From contig NW_027041854.1 of NCBI RefSeq assembly GCF_033297395.1, forward strand, positions 77,124 to 141,123: 64,000 bases of DNA. The letters run 5' to 3'. Within the stretch, counting starts at the first letter, position 1. Each line of letters begins with the position of its first letter. Origin of the DNA: Canariomyces notabilis. Lineage: Eukaryota; Ascomycota; Sordariomycetes; Sordariales; Chaetomiaceae. The position numbers and the translations under genes were made by a program. A model generated the notes under the pieces. That model saw nothing but the letters and a program-made list of their open reading frames with translations. It ran no database searches and was not told the origin of the DNA. This document shows, piece after piece, positions 34,445-46,751 of the stretch.

Positions 34445-36371
34445 GATCTCAAACCTGCAGGGGTAGGTGCTGGGCGTGAATAAGGCGGCGCACGGTTACC
34501 CCTCAAGAACGGCGGTGAACCTTGCAACGATGCGCAGTAGTAGTAGTCAAAAGTCAAGCTTCGAGTAGCTTGCAATTTCCTGCCCGTGTCCGGAGCGGGA
34601 GAGGGGTAATTGATCGGGTAATGAATTGGTGATCAAGTCGTGGGGTTGAAGTAGGGGCAGAGAAACAGATGGGAGGGGGTGATGATCGGAATTGTTAAAA
34701 GTCGCTTGGGCCTAAGTGACGAAGGCCTGGGATAGAACCTGTATAATTTCAGAGCAAAGGCAGACTCTCCTTGTCGTGCAAAGACTGAGCCTCGTCCCCG
34801 GCAGCGGTGACGGGCTCAAGACGGTAAGAGTCTGGAAAACTTCGTCGAGGGTGGTGGCAGAGTTGAATATCTCGTTGAGGCTGCTGGACTGCGGGCGTGC
34901 GCGGGGCATTGGCACGCCCGCAGTGGGCGCTTAAAGCTCAACGATGGCCGACGGCATCTTGAAATCTCGACGAAGTTTGGTATTGTGCAATGTTCAGAAT
35001 CCGAATGTGGTAGTGCGACTTCGTTGTCTGGTGATTTGGTTACTTGGTTTGAAGAGGGAGAGAGGGTCAAGGAGGGGAGAGCGGGCCGTCTGATCGCTTT
35101 TTGACCAAACTTTTTTTCCAGCTGTGGAGAGTGGGGACCAGGCTCACAAAGGTGGGATTGGCTCGTCCACCGTTGTGCAAGAGGTGAACGACCCCTGCGG
35201 CACTGACACTCTGCACCCGGCAGCTGGCAATCTGCATCTCATCCACAGCACTTGCAGAGCCAGCGGAGACCCAGGTCCGACAAACTTACCACCATCCCCT
35301 CGGTTCTCGTCACCGCTCTTTCCTTGGGATGCTTCATACAGACAGACAAGAGTATTTCTCAGGCTTGAAATTGTTTCTTTGATAGTTGCTTTCTCTACTA
35401 TTTGCATTTGGGTCTCCATTGGAATTGGTCCTACTGACATCCATATGCTACTGTCTTTCCGGTTTTTGCTAAGCATTGGACATGCTGAGGTGATGTATCT
35501 TCTGAGCCCAAGTTCTTCAGCATGATCGATCAGTCGCTGCCCCGCATCTGACGACCCGCTTACAATGACGGGACCCGAGGTGCATCGCATACATGACGAA
35601 GGTTACGTGTTGATCATGACTGGAACGACAGCTTCTCCACATCTTCAATTTCCGTCCGAAGCGAATATTCCTTTCACAATTGTCTAGGGAAAGCAGGTGG
35701 TCACGAGGATAGTCCCACAATGGCATCCAGGTGTCAACTGCCCACCACTTTGTAGTCGAGGCGAGCCTTGAGACCAGTAGAACAGACATACCGGTATACA
35801 AGTGAAAGTCCCATTGTACTGTACGTTCGGGTTAAAGCAAGCTCGGACATCAGAGGTCCAGCCCCGCCACAAGCGGTTTGCGAAAAGAGAAACGAGGGAA
35901 AGGAATTGACGTTATGACTCTACGCCGAAGACCAGAAAATAAGAGTTTGTGACTCGATGGATTGGCAGGACTGATATTCGCATGCCCCTTCCAATTGGCT
36001 ACGCCTAAGGCTTGTCCGCAATTCAATGTGGTTTTTGGCAGTCACGGTTGTGCAACTGAGCGACAGGTTCTCTTTCTCCAACTTGGAAGTCTTCGAACAG
36101 ATGCCAAGCCGGCAAGGCTTGGCAGATCTTATCTTATCGTTGCTGGCGTTATCGAGATCCTGGATTTTCTAGTCTTTTCGTAGTTGCCGTGGAAACTGAC
36201 GTTCGAAAACAATTTTTTGCTGCGGCTTGCTGATGCCGCGAAAACTGAACGTCTGACGCGGTGCAGCCTCAACCCTTTTTTGTACTTCCCCACTTCGATT
36301 TTCCAGCCCACACCTCGTCCATCTCACAGCTGAAGCCTTCCTCGCAAGACTGATAACGAGGCCGCGTAGTA
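34445..36371. other. Divergent intergenic region, 1.9 kb
   Basis: 5' flanks of the acidic-protein gene and of the kinesin gene. Minus-strand frames between 35144 and 35801 are open but have no motif and were not called. Confidence 0.4.
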
Positions 36372-39159
36372 ATGGAGAAGGAGTTGGCCATGTCAACGTC
36401 CACACAAAAATCCCAGAATCTTTTCCAGGTCTACCTGCGGCTTCGGCCGTCACAGGGAGGCGCAAATGGAGAACGTTTCCTGAATGTCGAACAGCCCGAT
36501 GAAAACGAAAACCCCAAGCATATCACGCTCAACCCGCCCAACGACAGACGGCGGGCCATCGAAAAGTTTGCATTTACCCAGGTCTTTGAAGAAGATGCGA
36601 GCCAACTCGACATCTTCCACTGCACCGGAGTTGCAAGTCTCGTCAAGGGAGTTCTGGCACCTTGTGGGGGAGACGGGACAGACGCGTTGCTGGCAACGCT
36701 GGGCGTCACGGGGTCGGGCAAGGTTGGCTCATCTATCCACCAAGGAAAGGAACTCGCTGACCTGTGTCTACAGACGCACACAATTCTCGGTTCACGATCC
36801 CAACGCGGTCTAACGCAACTCGCGCTCGACGTGATTTTCCGATCGCTTGGCCAAAACCTCGTGAACCCCGACTCCACTCCTATGCTCGAGCAGTCCGTCG
36901 CGGCATCGGATCCCTCTGAGGCAGCCATGTTTGCAGCATCGACATTCGTCGATAGCGTGTACGCTGAGGCAGCACCGTTTCGGGCGAGCTCAAGAGCGCC
37001 CACTCCCATGACTGTAGGGTCTCCTCCTTTTCTTCCTCAGTACTACCATAATCAAGAAGCAGGCGAGATGCAACACTTGCAAGCACAGAAGACCATCCGC
37101 ATTGTCACACGGGAGGACTCAGTGGCGCCGCAAACACCGCCTTCAACCCCTCGCCATAGGGAAGATCTTCAGAATCCAAGTCAAGCCGGTCGTGGGATTG
37201 CTTTACCTCGTAGCACTACCCACGGCCCTGGCTCGGGACACGGTAGTCGCCTCCCGCGGGCGGTGGCTGGCGTCAAGCGTTTCATGACCACAACTGCATC
37301 GATGCGTCTTAAGACAAGCACTAAACCATTGCACTCACAGAGCGAGATAGCGCAGACGCCATCCCGCAGGCTGCACCGGCCGTCAGCCTTCCCCCAACAA
37401 CCCGACATTGGCGCCCTCTCTGTGTCGTGCGATCCCTCGTCCGAATACGCCGTAGTCATTTCCATGTATGAAGTGTACAACGACCGGATCTTCGACCTCC
37501 TGACTCCTCCGACGAAATCCGCTGCTACGAAAGAGTATCGCCGCCGGCCTCTGCTTTTCAAGTCGACCGAGGGATCCCCAGATCGGAAGGTGGTGGCCGG
37601 GTTGCGCAAGGTGATCTGCGGCAGCCTACAGCAAGCACTGATGGTGCTTGAGGCAGGTTTGCACGAGCGGAGGGTTGCTGGGACCGGCAGCAATAGTGTG
37701 AGCTCTCGGAGTCATGGCTTCTTCTGCGTGGAAGTCAAGAAGCGACCCAACAGCAGCCGGAGAAACGGAGTAGAGATGCCATGGAGCGGTAGCACACTAA
37801 CCATCGTCGACCTTGCGGGGAGCGAGAGGGCGAGAGACGCAAAGACGGCGGGGGCAACCCTTGCCGAAGCCGGCAAGATCAACGAGAGTCTGATGTACCT
37901 CGGACAGTGTTTGCAAATGCAGAGCGATGCGGCGAACAAGGATAAGGTAAGAGACAGGACCGGACCCCTGTACCGGCTGCAGAGACATAACTGACAGCAA
38001 CTAGCCAAACTTGGTCCCATTCCGGCAGTGCAAGCTGACTGAGCTGCTCTTCTCCAATTCTTTTCCATCGGCAACAGCATACGCCTCGGCACGACACCGC
38101 AACCCCCAGAAAGCTGTCATGATTGTCACGGCCGATGCTTGCGGCGACTTCAACGCGACGTCACAGATCCTCCGGTACAGTGCTCTAGCACGTGAGGTCA
38201 CAGTTCCGCGCATCCCGAGCATCACACAGACCATCCTCACCGCTGCAGCTGCAGCCTCAGCCCCAGCTCCACCACAACCATGCTCAAGCCCACTTGGATC
38301 ACCTACCTTGCACCGCCGGCCTTTCTCTCCTCCCGGACATGGTTCGGGTACCTACCCACAGCTCATGTCCTCTCCCAACATTGTCCGCACCGTTTCCCCA
38401 ACGGGCAGCCCCGCCAGCGACGTGCACCGCATCACCATGGAGGCCGCCGCCCTCGAGATTGCACGCCTATCAGAGGAAGTCGAATACCTCCGGCAAGCGC
38501 TCGAGGAGGAGCGGTCGGCCCGGCAGGAGGCCGAGTCACACCTCCTGTCGATGGAGGACCGCATGGTGGAGCTGGAGCAGGTGATTCGGGAGGACTGCAC
38601 GGCCGAGTTTGAGCGGCGGCTCGAGATTGAGATGGCGCGGTGGCGCGCTACGATGCAGGTTGAGATGGAGCGCGGCGAGGAGCACTGGGGCCGCAAGATT
38701 GAGGTGTTTGAGCGGAGCATGGCCACGGCCACCATCACGATCACGGCGCCGAGCGGGGAGAACTCGGCACTTATTAGTGACAATGACGACGACGATAAGG
38801 AGAATGTTCTCCTCGAGAACATCAACGAGGAGAATGAGCGGCTGCGACGCGACAATGAGATCCTCCGCCGCGAGCTGGCCGCCATGAGTCCCACGAAACG
38901 ACAGCCGCTTCAGGAACGCGGCAGCGACGCGAGTCTTGTGGCCAAGAGCAAATCCTACGCGGAGTCAGGAAGTCCACGCCCCAGCGGCGGAACTGGATTT
39001 GATGAGGGAAGTCTGCGGGAGAAGCTGGAGAACCTGCGCGTTAGTGACGGGCAGGCTTCGGTTCGCAGCGGCTCTGCTGGGAATGCGAGCCCCAAGAAGA
39101 TGAGAAAGCTAGCGGCGAAGCGGTGGAATGCTGTTGGTAATGATGATGACATGTTTTAG
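36372..39159 (+). CDS. Kinesin motor protein, kinesin-6-like
   Basis: Microtubule motor with N-terminal motor domain. Exons 36372-36722, 36774-37946 and 38005-39159, all phase 0, give 892 aa. P-loop GVTGSGKTHT (about 111-120), switch I NSVSSRSHG, switch II DLAGSER and LVPFRQCKLTELL are intact. A long insertion of about 160 residues between the P-loop region and VVISMYEVYNDRIFDLL is characteristic of kinesin-6 motors such as fission yeast Klp9 and animal MKLP proteins. The C-terminal part has a coiled coil (EVEYLRQALEEERSARQEAE) and a Ser-rich tail. The first intron, only 51 nt, splits the P-loop between Lys and Thr and is itself open and divisible by three. Probable role in anaphase spindle elongation. 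Confidence 0.78.
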
Positions 39160-40108
39160 TTTGGGCTGGGAGGGTCTGGTTCCTGGGATTTTCTTTTGAA
39201 ATGCTTGTAACGCCGTACATGCTGTTGGTCCTGATTGTCTGAGATACCACTTGAGATTGCCATGGCAAGATGCCAATGTTGGAGTCTGGAGTAGCCGGCT
39301 GTCTGAGAGAAATGTCGGGATATGGGTCGGATTATACTTCAGCTGTTTTAATGACATACATCTTTTCCTGTGTGGCTCGCTATTCGATACCACATGGCAC
39401 ATGGACAACCGGGCACGGCAGTTGATCCCGAGAGGATGGTAAGGACTGACCGGAACCGGAGCAGGCGGCACGGTTGCAACTTCAATGGACCCCACGGAGC
39501 GGTCCAGAGGAGCCGGCAGCTGCCTTGCATGTCCCCAATACATTTGGAATGACTGCCTATGAGGGTACGGTGGTGAGTTTCCCAGGTCGGTGTTGGCGCT
39601 TGTCTTACCACAAGGTAAGCCATATGCCGAGAACCACAACATCGACGGCTGACTCTTCTGTACTAGCCATGGCCAATGCCGACAATCCAACCGCCTTTCC
39701 ACCCCAAGGCTGTCTGCTTACAGGCGACTAGTTGTCCTTTGGTCTGCTTATCAGAACGCATCTCGGCCAGTCAGATGCCGTACCAATGCTTGTCCGCCCC
39801 GGGTCTATTCCTGTAATCCAGACATGTTCTGCTGCAGTGCTACCCCCAGGCTGACGTCTTTAGCCGACATGGTGTGCTTCTAACCGGGTCATAGTGGCAT
39901 TGAATCATCTCTGGGTCCGTCTTTGTGCCCGGGCAGCACTTTGCAAATTAGCAGCTAACTCGAAGTAAAGGCAGGGGGGGACTCAATATCAGGCAGCTTG
40001 ATTGAGGTCTCGTTGTGACCCCACTGCTTACGTTGGTCCGGATATCTTGAACTGACTCAAGCATCTTGAGTTAGCAGAAGTTCAGTTTGTCAATGTTCTC
40101 AACAAAAA
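39160..40108. other. Intergenic, about 950 bp
   Basis: 3' flank of the kinesin gene and promoter of the caspase-like gene. Nothing else supported. Confidence 0.45.
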
Positions 40109-41755
40109 ATGGATACTGATTTCTCGCGATTGTGGCAGCATCACTTAAGTGCTCTTCGAGACGATTTCTCGAGGGCAAGTGTAGAGGCGCTACCTAGCCA
40201 GCCATCGCGCCCTCCAAGTGCTGATAGCCTCGCCCGTTGCGCTGATGGCGGAGAGGACCACGCTTGGGATGTCAAGAGCAGCCAGATAGTAGATGGCTTG
40301 GATGATCTGACACTGTAAGTCCTCAGCGAGTCGGGGGCAAGTCACGATCAAGTCTTAACAATCAAGACAGACAAAGCCCAAACACGACAGAATCGCACAG
40401 CCCAAAGCCGCCGTGGTTCATGGACAGAGAGGGCTACACCGAGACCGCAATCTCGTCGCCGCAGACTACCAGCTGGCCGAGGACGGTCAAATCCTCCAAC
40501 CACCATCCTGGCATCAATTATGCGGTGACCTCAAAACCATCCACGTCCGAGCCACGAAGCACGGGAAAGCGACTGGCAAGACTACAGTCGCCACCGCCGC
40601 CCATCATCCTTCAGAAGCAACATGAACTACTGTACGAGCACAACACCGGCCGCTATAACACACTGGCAGCCGGTGACCCAGACCCTATCACGGCCACCGC
40701 GGACCGGACAGCAGCCTCCACCACAACGCTGCATACCCACAGAGCCGACACCCCTGTCACACAATCAACCCCAAAGAAGACGCCAGCAGCTTCTGAAGTC
40801 CGCGTGCTCATCCTGACCTGGGCAAAGCAGCCAGACCGCCGGGGCGAGGACGGGCAGCTGCTCTCGCCCAGCCTCAACAGCCTGAGCGACACGGAGACGT
40901 TGCGCGCCTGCTTCAAGCGCAGAGGGTACCGTGTTCAATGCAGGCTGATACCGGCTGACTATCCGACGGCGGCTGTCGAGACGATTTTGGGCCGGTTTCT
41001 GGAGGATGGTGATGTTGATAAGGAGGACGGAGAAGGTGAGGGCGTGCTGCTGGTGATTTACTATCACGGCTGGGGCTGTTTGGATGGTGAGGAGAGGATG
41101 ATGTTTTTGAGGTGAGGTTTGACCATTTCCTTCTCGAGTGTAGATACTATATGCATATGATGCCCAACACTACGGGACATGGGACTAAGGGGTTCCAGTA
41201 GTGCCGTGGCTAAGCTAGCACTTGGGACTCCTGACGTATTGACCTCAGAGCTGACCAACTACTACTAGGGACCCCGACCCTTCGGCAGGCATCTTCTTCT
41301 GGGACGACGTGCGGGGCCCTATCATGCAAAGCACCAGCGATGTGCTGCTCGTATTTGACTGCACGGGGCTACCCGGTGCCCGGGCGGAGCAGCACGAGAT
41401 CATGCGCAGTATAGGTGCGGGCACCAGTTTGGCCTCGTCGCCTTCGGCGAAACAGCTCCTGGGTATTTGCGTCCCTGCACCATTCAGAAACGACAGACCG
41501 GCCGCTTTTACGTTTCCGTGCGATGCCATGACGCAGTCGCTGTGCAGGATGCTAGATCGGACTCAGCCTGGTGACATGTCGGATCTGTCGGTACAGAAAT
41601 TGTGCTCGTTAATGAGGGAGGACCTGCGAGACACGGAGCTCGCGACAAGAGTCTTTGTCACACAGCTAGGGAATGGGCAGTTGCTCGATATTCTCCTCTC
41701 GCCGACGAGTGCGAGTGCATCTCAGGGGTCAAGGCAGAGCATAAGGTCGAGATAA
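40109..41755 (+). CDS. Caspase-like protein lacking both catalytic residues
   Basis: Exons 40109-40314, 40371-41111 and 41269-41755 (introns 56 and 157 nt, frame kept) give 477 aa. Residues 1-205 are low complexity, rich in Pro, Thr and Ser. From about 211 a C14 caspase/metacaspase-type core begins: VRVLILTWAKQ (strand 1), a helix TETLRACFKRRGY (strand/helix 2 region), then GVLLVIYYHGWG near 296-301 and DVLLVFDCTGLPG near 338-350. In active fungal members the first motif reads YYxGHG with the catalytic His and the second DCC or DSC with the catalytic Cys. Here the His position is Trp and the Cys position is Thr. The protein should therefore be a pseudo-peptidase. It is followed by the intact NACHT gene in convergent orientation. 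Confidence 0.65.
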
Positions 41756-42222
41756 TGATGAGCCGGCCAGAGACCTACCTTACCTAGTTATCGAGATCCA
41801 AGCGCGAGGGTACGGAATACTACCTACCACATTGATAGCGCCATGTCTCGGACTCTACAGTAATGTACATGGGCTCATGTTAGGCAAGTCCTGAAGGTAG
41901 TGCCAACAGGCAGCAACTCTGGCTGGGAGACATTCTTGATGCTTGACCAGCTACCTAAGTAGATGTACGCTCTATCAGCATTAGGGAGTGCTATCAATGT
42001 GTTGTATCGCATACCTAGTTATGGGTACGAAGTTGATTGTATTCAGCCTTGAGTAGTTACCTTAAGGACCTGGGGAGCAGCCTGAATAAGTACCTACCTA
42101 AGGTAGATACAAATAAGATAAACCATGCACCCGTATGTACTGTACTTCACCCTGTAACAGGATGGCTTATGGTTTTTCTGCCCCCGAAATCTCAACACGC
42201 CGATGCCTTCATTCTTACGCCG
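41756..42222. other. Convergent 3' region
   Basis: Between the ends of the caspase-like and NACHT genes. Nothing supported. Confidence 0.45.
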
Positions 42223-45200
42223 CTACCAATACGGCGGTGGACGATTCCGCTCGTCGTCTGGCCGCCAAAGAACATCTCTTACAACCAAGTCATCTTCAAG
42301 CTCGGCAAGACCTATACTTGCTTGTGCTGTATTCTCCATAATGTCATCCACCAGCCTCTGGAGACCGTCCATTCGAATATTTCCGTCCGCAATCGTTGAT
42401 GTTCCACGGGCTTGCTCCAGACAGGCCAACATTCGCCTCGTGAAGCGCTCATCTGTTGTAGCGTAGCAAGGCCTTTCCCCAAAAAGATACAAACTTTGGC
42501 TAGTTGGAGACTTCAAGTTATCGTCTGACATATGAGGAAGCCGTTCATCCGGAACATGGGGAACCACGATAACCCGGGCTACGTGAGGTGAAACTGCCGT
42601 TGCCTTCACCCTTGTCGAGAAGTCTTCAACAACTGCTGCGTCCAACATCCCGTCAAGACTGCTAATCCTTCGCAAGAGAAAGTCGAGAATGACCGCTGTG
42701 TTTGTCACAACCAAGACTGCGGGATCGCGGTCAGTTCCTAAACGTCCTATAGGCGATCCACCGACCCTTAGTCTGAGATTTGAATAGTAGGTGGTGCGCG
42801 AGGAGACAAAGATCCACAAGAGTACATGATTTTCTGATATACTCGCCCCAAGGTCCAGTAAGCGGGAAATTAACCTTATCCAAGAACCGAGGGAAAGCAG
42901 GTACGTTCTGGTGGCACGGCCGGAATTGGGTTTGGGCCTATTGGGGACTAATCTGTTGAGGAGCAGACGTATACACTGGTATGTTGCTGACTCTATTAGG
43001 GTCGTAGGTTTTCTGGATGTCTCTGTTCTATAGGGAAAAGAACTGATCAAGGGATTCCCGCCACGTCTAAAATCGACCTTGAGATCCTGTCCAAGGAGGC
43101 TATGAACAAGTGTAGATGTGGCCGCAGAGTGTTCGGTATTCGTAATTTCGTGGAGAAGGTAAGCGTTATACATAGCCGAAAACGGTTCTCCTTCTCTCCC
43201 GTGCTGCACCCGAATGCGGTGAGATATAGCAGCGAAGAACTGGACGTTTTGACGTTTTTCCACTGCACCGGTCATGACCATGGCTAGGAGTCCAAGGAAG
43301 TCTACTCGTCCATGGTGCAATTCGACCAGCTGTGTCAGCTCATTATCACGGGGCACCTTCGGTATATACAACATGCCCTCGGATGTCCAGGTCTCAACCA
43401 TCTGTCGAGTGACCCAAACGAGCTCCATCGCCCGGTCCCAACTGAGGATAATCGAATGACGGCCAGGCAATAGCGACGCCAGATTGGTTATGTACCTAAG
43501 AAGAGACACTAGGTTTCTGGAGAACCGCGGAACTATTGGGGGGGGCAGCAATAGACCGGAAGTGCTGAAGCCCACCATGGTCCTGGCGATCCAGGCCTTG
43601 ACGAGGTTAAATACTCTGTCCTCGTTCACTGACGTATCCTGCCGCAAAAGGCGATCGCCCTCGACTGAAGTGGTCAGAAACTCCTTTGCTGACCGATGGA
43701 CGAATACGACTGATAACGACATCATCGACTCATCGCTGTGTCCAGTTACCTCCACAAGGCCTCCACAACGCACCTCTATTCGCTTTGCCAGGTCCCGGCA
43801 CAGCGGAGAGAGGGAAGACCTTGCGTCAGAATTTGCGGCGAGCAACTCGTCTGTGAGGACAGGGTCCGTGGCCAAGACGACGTCGAGGACGGTAAGGATT
43901 GGAAAGCTGTTGGTGAAGGAATAATCCTCAGTTTCCCTCCACGGTACGCGCTCAATAATGTTTGATGCGGTCAAAACAAGGTTGAGATATATCGCAGCGT
44001 CTTTCTGGTAAAGCTCTTTATCGACGCCCAATCGATCCCACATAGTCCCAAATAAGTCTTTGAGATCTGTCTGAAGAAGTTGTATGCGCCGATGTAGGTC
44101 GCCTAGGCTATCCCCTTTCTCGGAGCCATCTTGCAGGCTCCTCAGGGCCAGAGCAACCCATAAGAACACACCTTCAGCTCGGTTGCATAGCTCGCGATGA
44201 AGTTTCTTCAAGTCATATGCCGATATACTCGAATCTGGACTGTTGATATGGCTTGAGAACCTCTGTAGAAGCATGCTCGATGCGTATCTTTGTATATCCC
44301 GCGCCGTCAGGTCATGAATACGGAATGTTGGCAAGCCGTTGAGATTGCGCTTCAGGATGGGTTCTGGGCGACTTGAAACACAAGCCTTGAGCCCACGGAG
44401 CTTGCACAGATCCTTTACAAGCTTCAACAAACTGATCTGCCCATCTGAAGGGTGCACCTCATCGAGGCCATCAAGGAATATGCACAAGTTCACGGATGAA
44501 CTCTGGATGACGAACTCCACTACTGCTTGGAGTTCCTTGTCCGACCAGTCGGAGTGCGTGTCCTTTCTAGTTATTTCGGGGAATGTCTCACAGGCCGACT
44601 GTAACGAGTTGGGTTCGGCCGCTACGAAGAGTTGATAAAGGAGTGAGCAGAGGATCCCTTTGATTCTGCCCTCGATCGGCTGGCCAGCACTCCATATAAA
44701 ATGCGAAAGGATCTGGGTCGGGCCCAGTCCCGATGTGAGATGCTGTTTGGTCCTTGGATCTTGGACCAGGAATTTCATGAGTGTGCTTTTGCCAGACCCA
44801 GGTTTCCCAGAGATCCAAAACAGTGGCTGCTCTGGAGATGCAAGCCAAGAGAGGAAATTAGACGAGGCCAGCCTCACAGCCTCTTCATTTTTTCTGGCAT
44901 CGTGGAAATCCTCGATATCGTCCCAACCTAACTCGGAGGCTTCACTGTTCGGAGGGTCCTCAAAGATCCATTGGAAGCTTTCAGTGTGAGGGTCGGCAAT
45001 CTGGTTCCGCCGCTCATTCATGGTGGCATACTTTAGGCTTCTGAGCAGGCGTTCCCGCCTAGCTTTCTCCGTGCTATCCAAAGTAGACCGCACAAAAGAG
45101 CCCTCTAGATTCCTAATGTCGTATGATATTCCAGCACGGGATTCAGCAGCAAGTTGCGTGATGGTCGTTTCCAGTTTCTTGGTCTCGATCGTTGTGTGGT

Positions 45201-45884
45201 TTTTGATGGAACTGGACTCTTGGCTAAGTAGCGCCGAAATCCGCGTCTCGCCTTCTGAGAAGGCGGCAATGAAAGCGCGCAGTCTGGAGTCAAGGTTGTT
45301 GAAGCTCTCCTGCTGGCAGAGCTTTACCGCGTCCGTCTTGTCGCTGAGGGCACAACAATGTCAGTAGGCAATAAAAACTAGGGAGCTACCCGACTGCCGC
45401 AGGAATCGCACCATATCCGAAGGAGAAGTCTTGTCTCAAGTGTCTTCTGGTGCATCCGCAACGTCTTTTCGGACCTCCCCAATCTCTTGACGTTGATTCT
45501 AGAGCTTAGTACCACCTTGACGGCCTTCAGAAGAGACTTCCCCCTTCTGCCCTTCGTTTGGGTGGTGTCAATCAACTTGTCGATCTCTCCTTTTAGGAAG
45601 ATCCCTTCATTCCTGCATTCTCGAGCGATTTTGATGATCTCCCGATCGTTATCAGTCAATGATGTTGAGGGTATTGTTGTCACACTTGACTCGACCTGGT
45701 GGAACGCGCGGTTGAGGCTATCTACCACACCGTCGAGGCTTCCTGTGATGTCCGAGTCTCCGAGCCGCACTTCCCCATCGTCGTAGAGGGCCTTGCAGAC
45801 GGTCCAGATCTCACCGGCAAAGCTGACGACTTGAAAAACGTTGCAGGCGAGCCCAAGGGCGGCCAGGGGCTCCAGCCCCGACAT
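42223..45884 (-). CDS. NACHT-domain STAND protein, intact, no recognisable repeats
   Basis: Exons 45884-45412 and 45343-42223 (68-nt phase-2 intron, branch TACTGAC, acceptor CCTCAG) give about 1197 aa. The start at 45884 opens MSGLEPLAALGLACNVFQVV, a common lead of fungal NACHT proteins. A helical N-terminal region (to about 320) precedes the NACHT core with Walker A SGKPGSGKST (about 336-344) and Walker B LCIFLDGLDE (about 444-453), followed by FRIHDLTARDIQRYA and other conserved stretches. The C-terminal 500 residues contain no ankyrin, WD40 or TPR pattern that I can see. STAND ATPases of this type act in fungal heterokaryon incompatibility and probable immunity. The frame is uninterrupted, in contrast to the NACHT-ankyrin gene 15 kb away. 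The exact donor (GTGCGA) is weak. Confidence 0.8.
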
Positions 45885-46751
45885 CTTGTCGCTTATGATC
45901 CAAACCAAAATTGAGCGGAGTCAAGGACTGAGGTTGCAGTTGACGAGGAGACGAGCTGAGAGCCTAACGCTTTGGGTAGAACATCAGCCAGTGCTCGCTC
46001 CTGCACTGTTGCCTAAGGCCAGAAGGCTTACGCATAGGTGGTTCGCCTTCCAGATCTCGATGAATACCTTGCCTCGAGCTTGCCAAGTACCACCATACAG
46101 GCTCTGATGGATTTGCAGTGGAACATGATTTTATCCCGTCTCCCGGTTCAAGTTGACATTAGGACGCCCATAACCCGGGCGGGGTCTTGCAGTTTTGTGA
46201 GTGTGACAGTGTGTAATTGTGAATGTGAAGGTATCATGTACATACAAGTACATACATGATACATACAGCGCCTATGTAGGTACCTAATTGCACCTACATG
46301 ATAAGTACGCTTAAGGCTCAACCTGACCGGCTTTGGAAGCTGTGCGGACTACAATCCAAAGAAAGGTGCGAGGGTTTTGGGATGTTTGGGAGAATGGAAT
46401 ACCTCAACGGCTCAACCAACATCAGGTTAATGTTATTCGCGACTGCCGCCTAGGCGCCTCCTCATACGGAATCAGCGATGTCACTGCACTTTTTAATTTC
46501 CACGAATTGGACATGGTCTTGACTCTTAACCCACCCGCCCGATAACCAAGGTCGCCATGCTTAAATACCCGCACATAGGGTAGAGAGGTGCGAATGATGG
46601 CTCAACCATCCGACCATCGAGGACTTGTGTCTTCTTGTCCCCAATTCACATCGGCTTTTGGGTGTCACCAGCTCACTCATTTACGATCTGCGCTGCTCAG
46701 TTCGTTGCCAACTGACTGAACACCAACTGGGCTCAGTGCTTCTATCTTGAC
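45885..46751. other. Divergent intergenic region, NACHT and GH43 genes
   Basis: Rich in GTACATAC-type words at about 46230-46310. A TTAAATA box-like word lies at about 46561, about 190 bp upstream of the GH43 start. No coding sequence recognised. Confidence 0.4.

Noticed and set aside
35144..35801. Overlapping minus-strand frames upstream of the kinesin gene
   Set aside because: Open for up to 148 codons but without motif, consistent codon use or a junction joining them; left as intergenic.
38352..38894. Minus-strand frame of 180 codons within the kinesin tail
   Set aside because: Ser/Arg-rich mirror of the coiled coil on the plus strand.
42223..45884. Treating the NACHT gene as broken at its intron
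   Set aside because: The 68-nt segment has GT..AG ends and a TACTGAC branch and keeps the frame, so ordinary splicing is sufficient.
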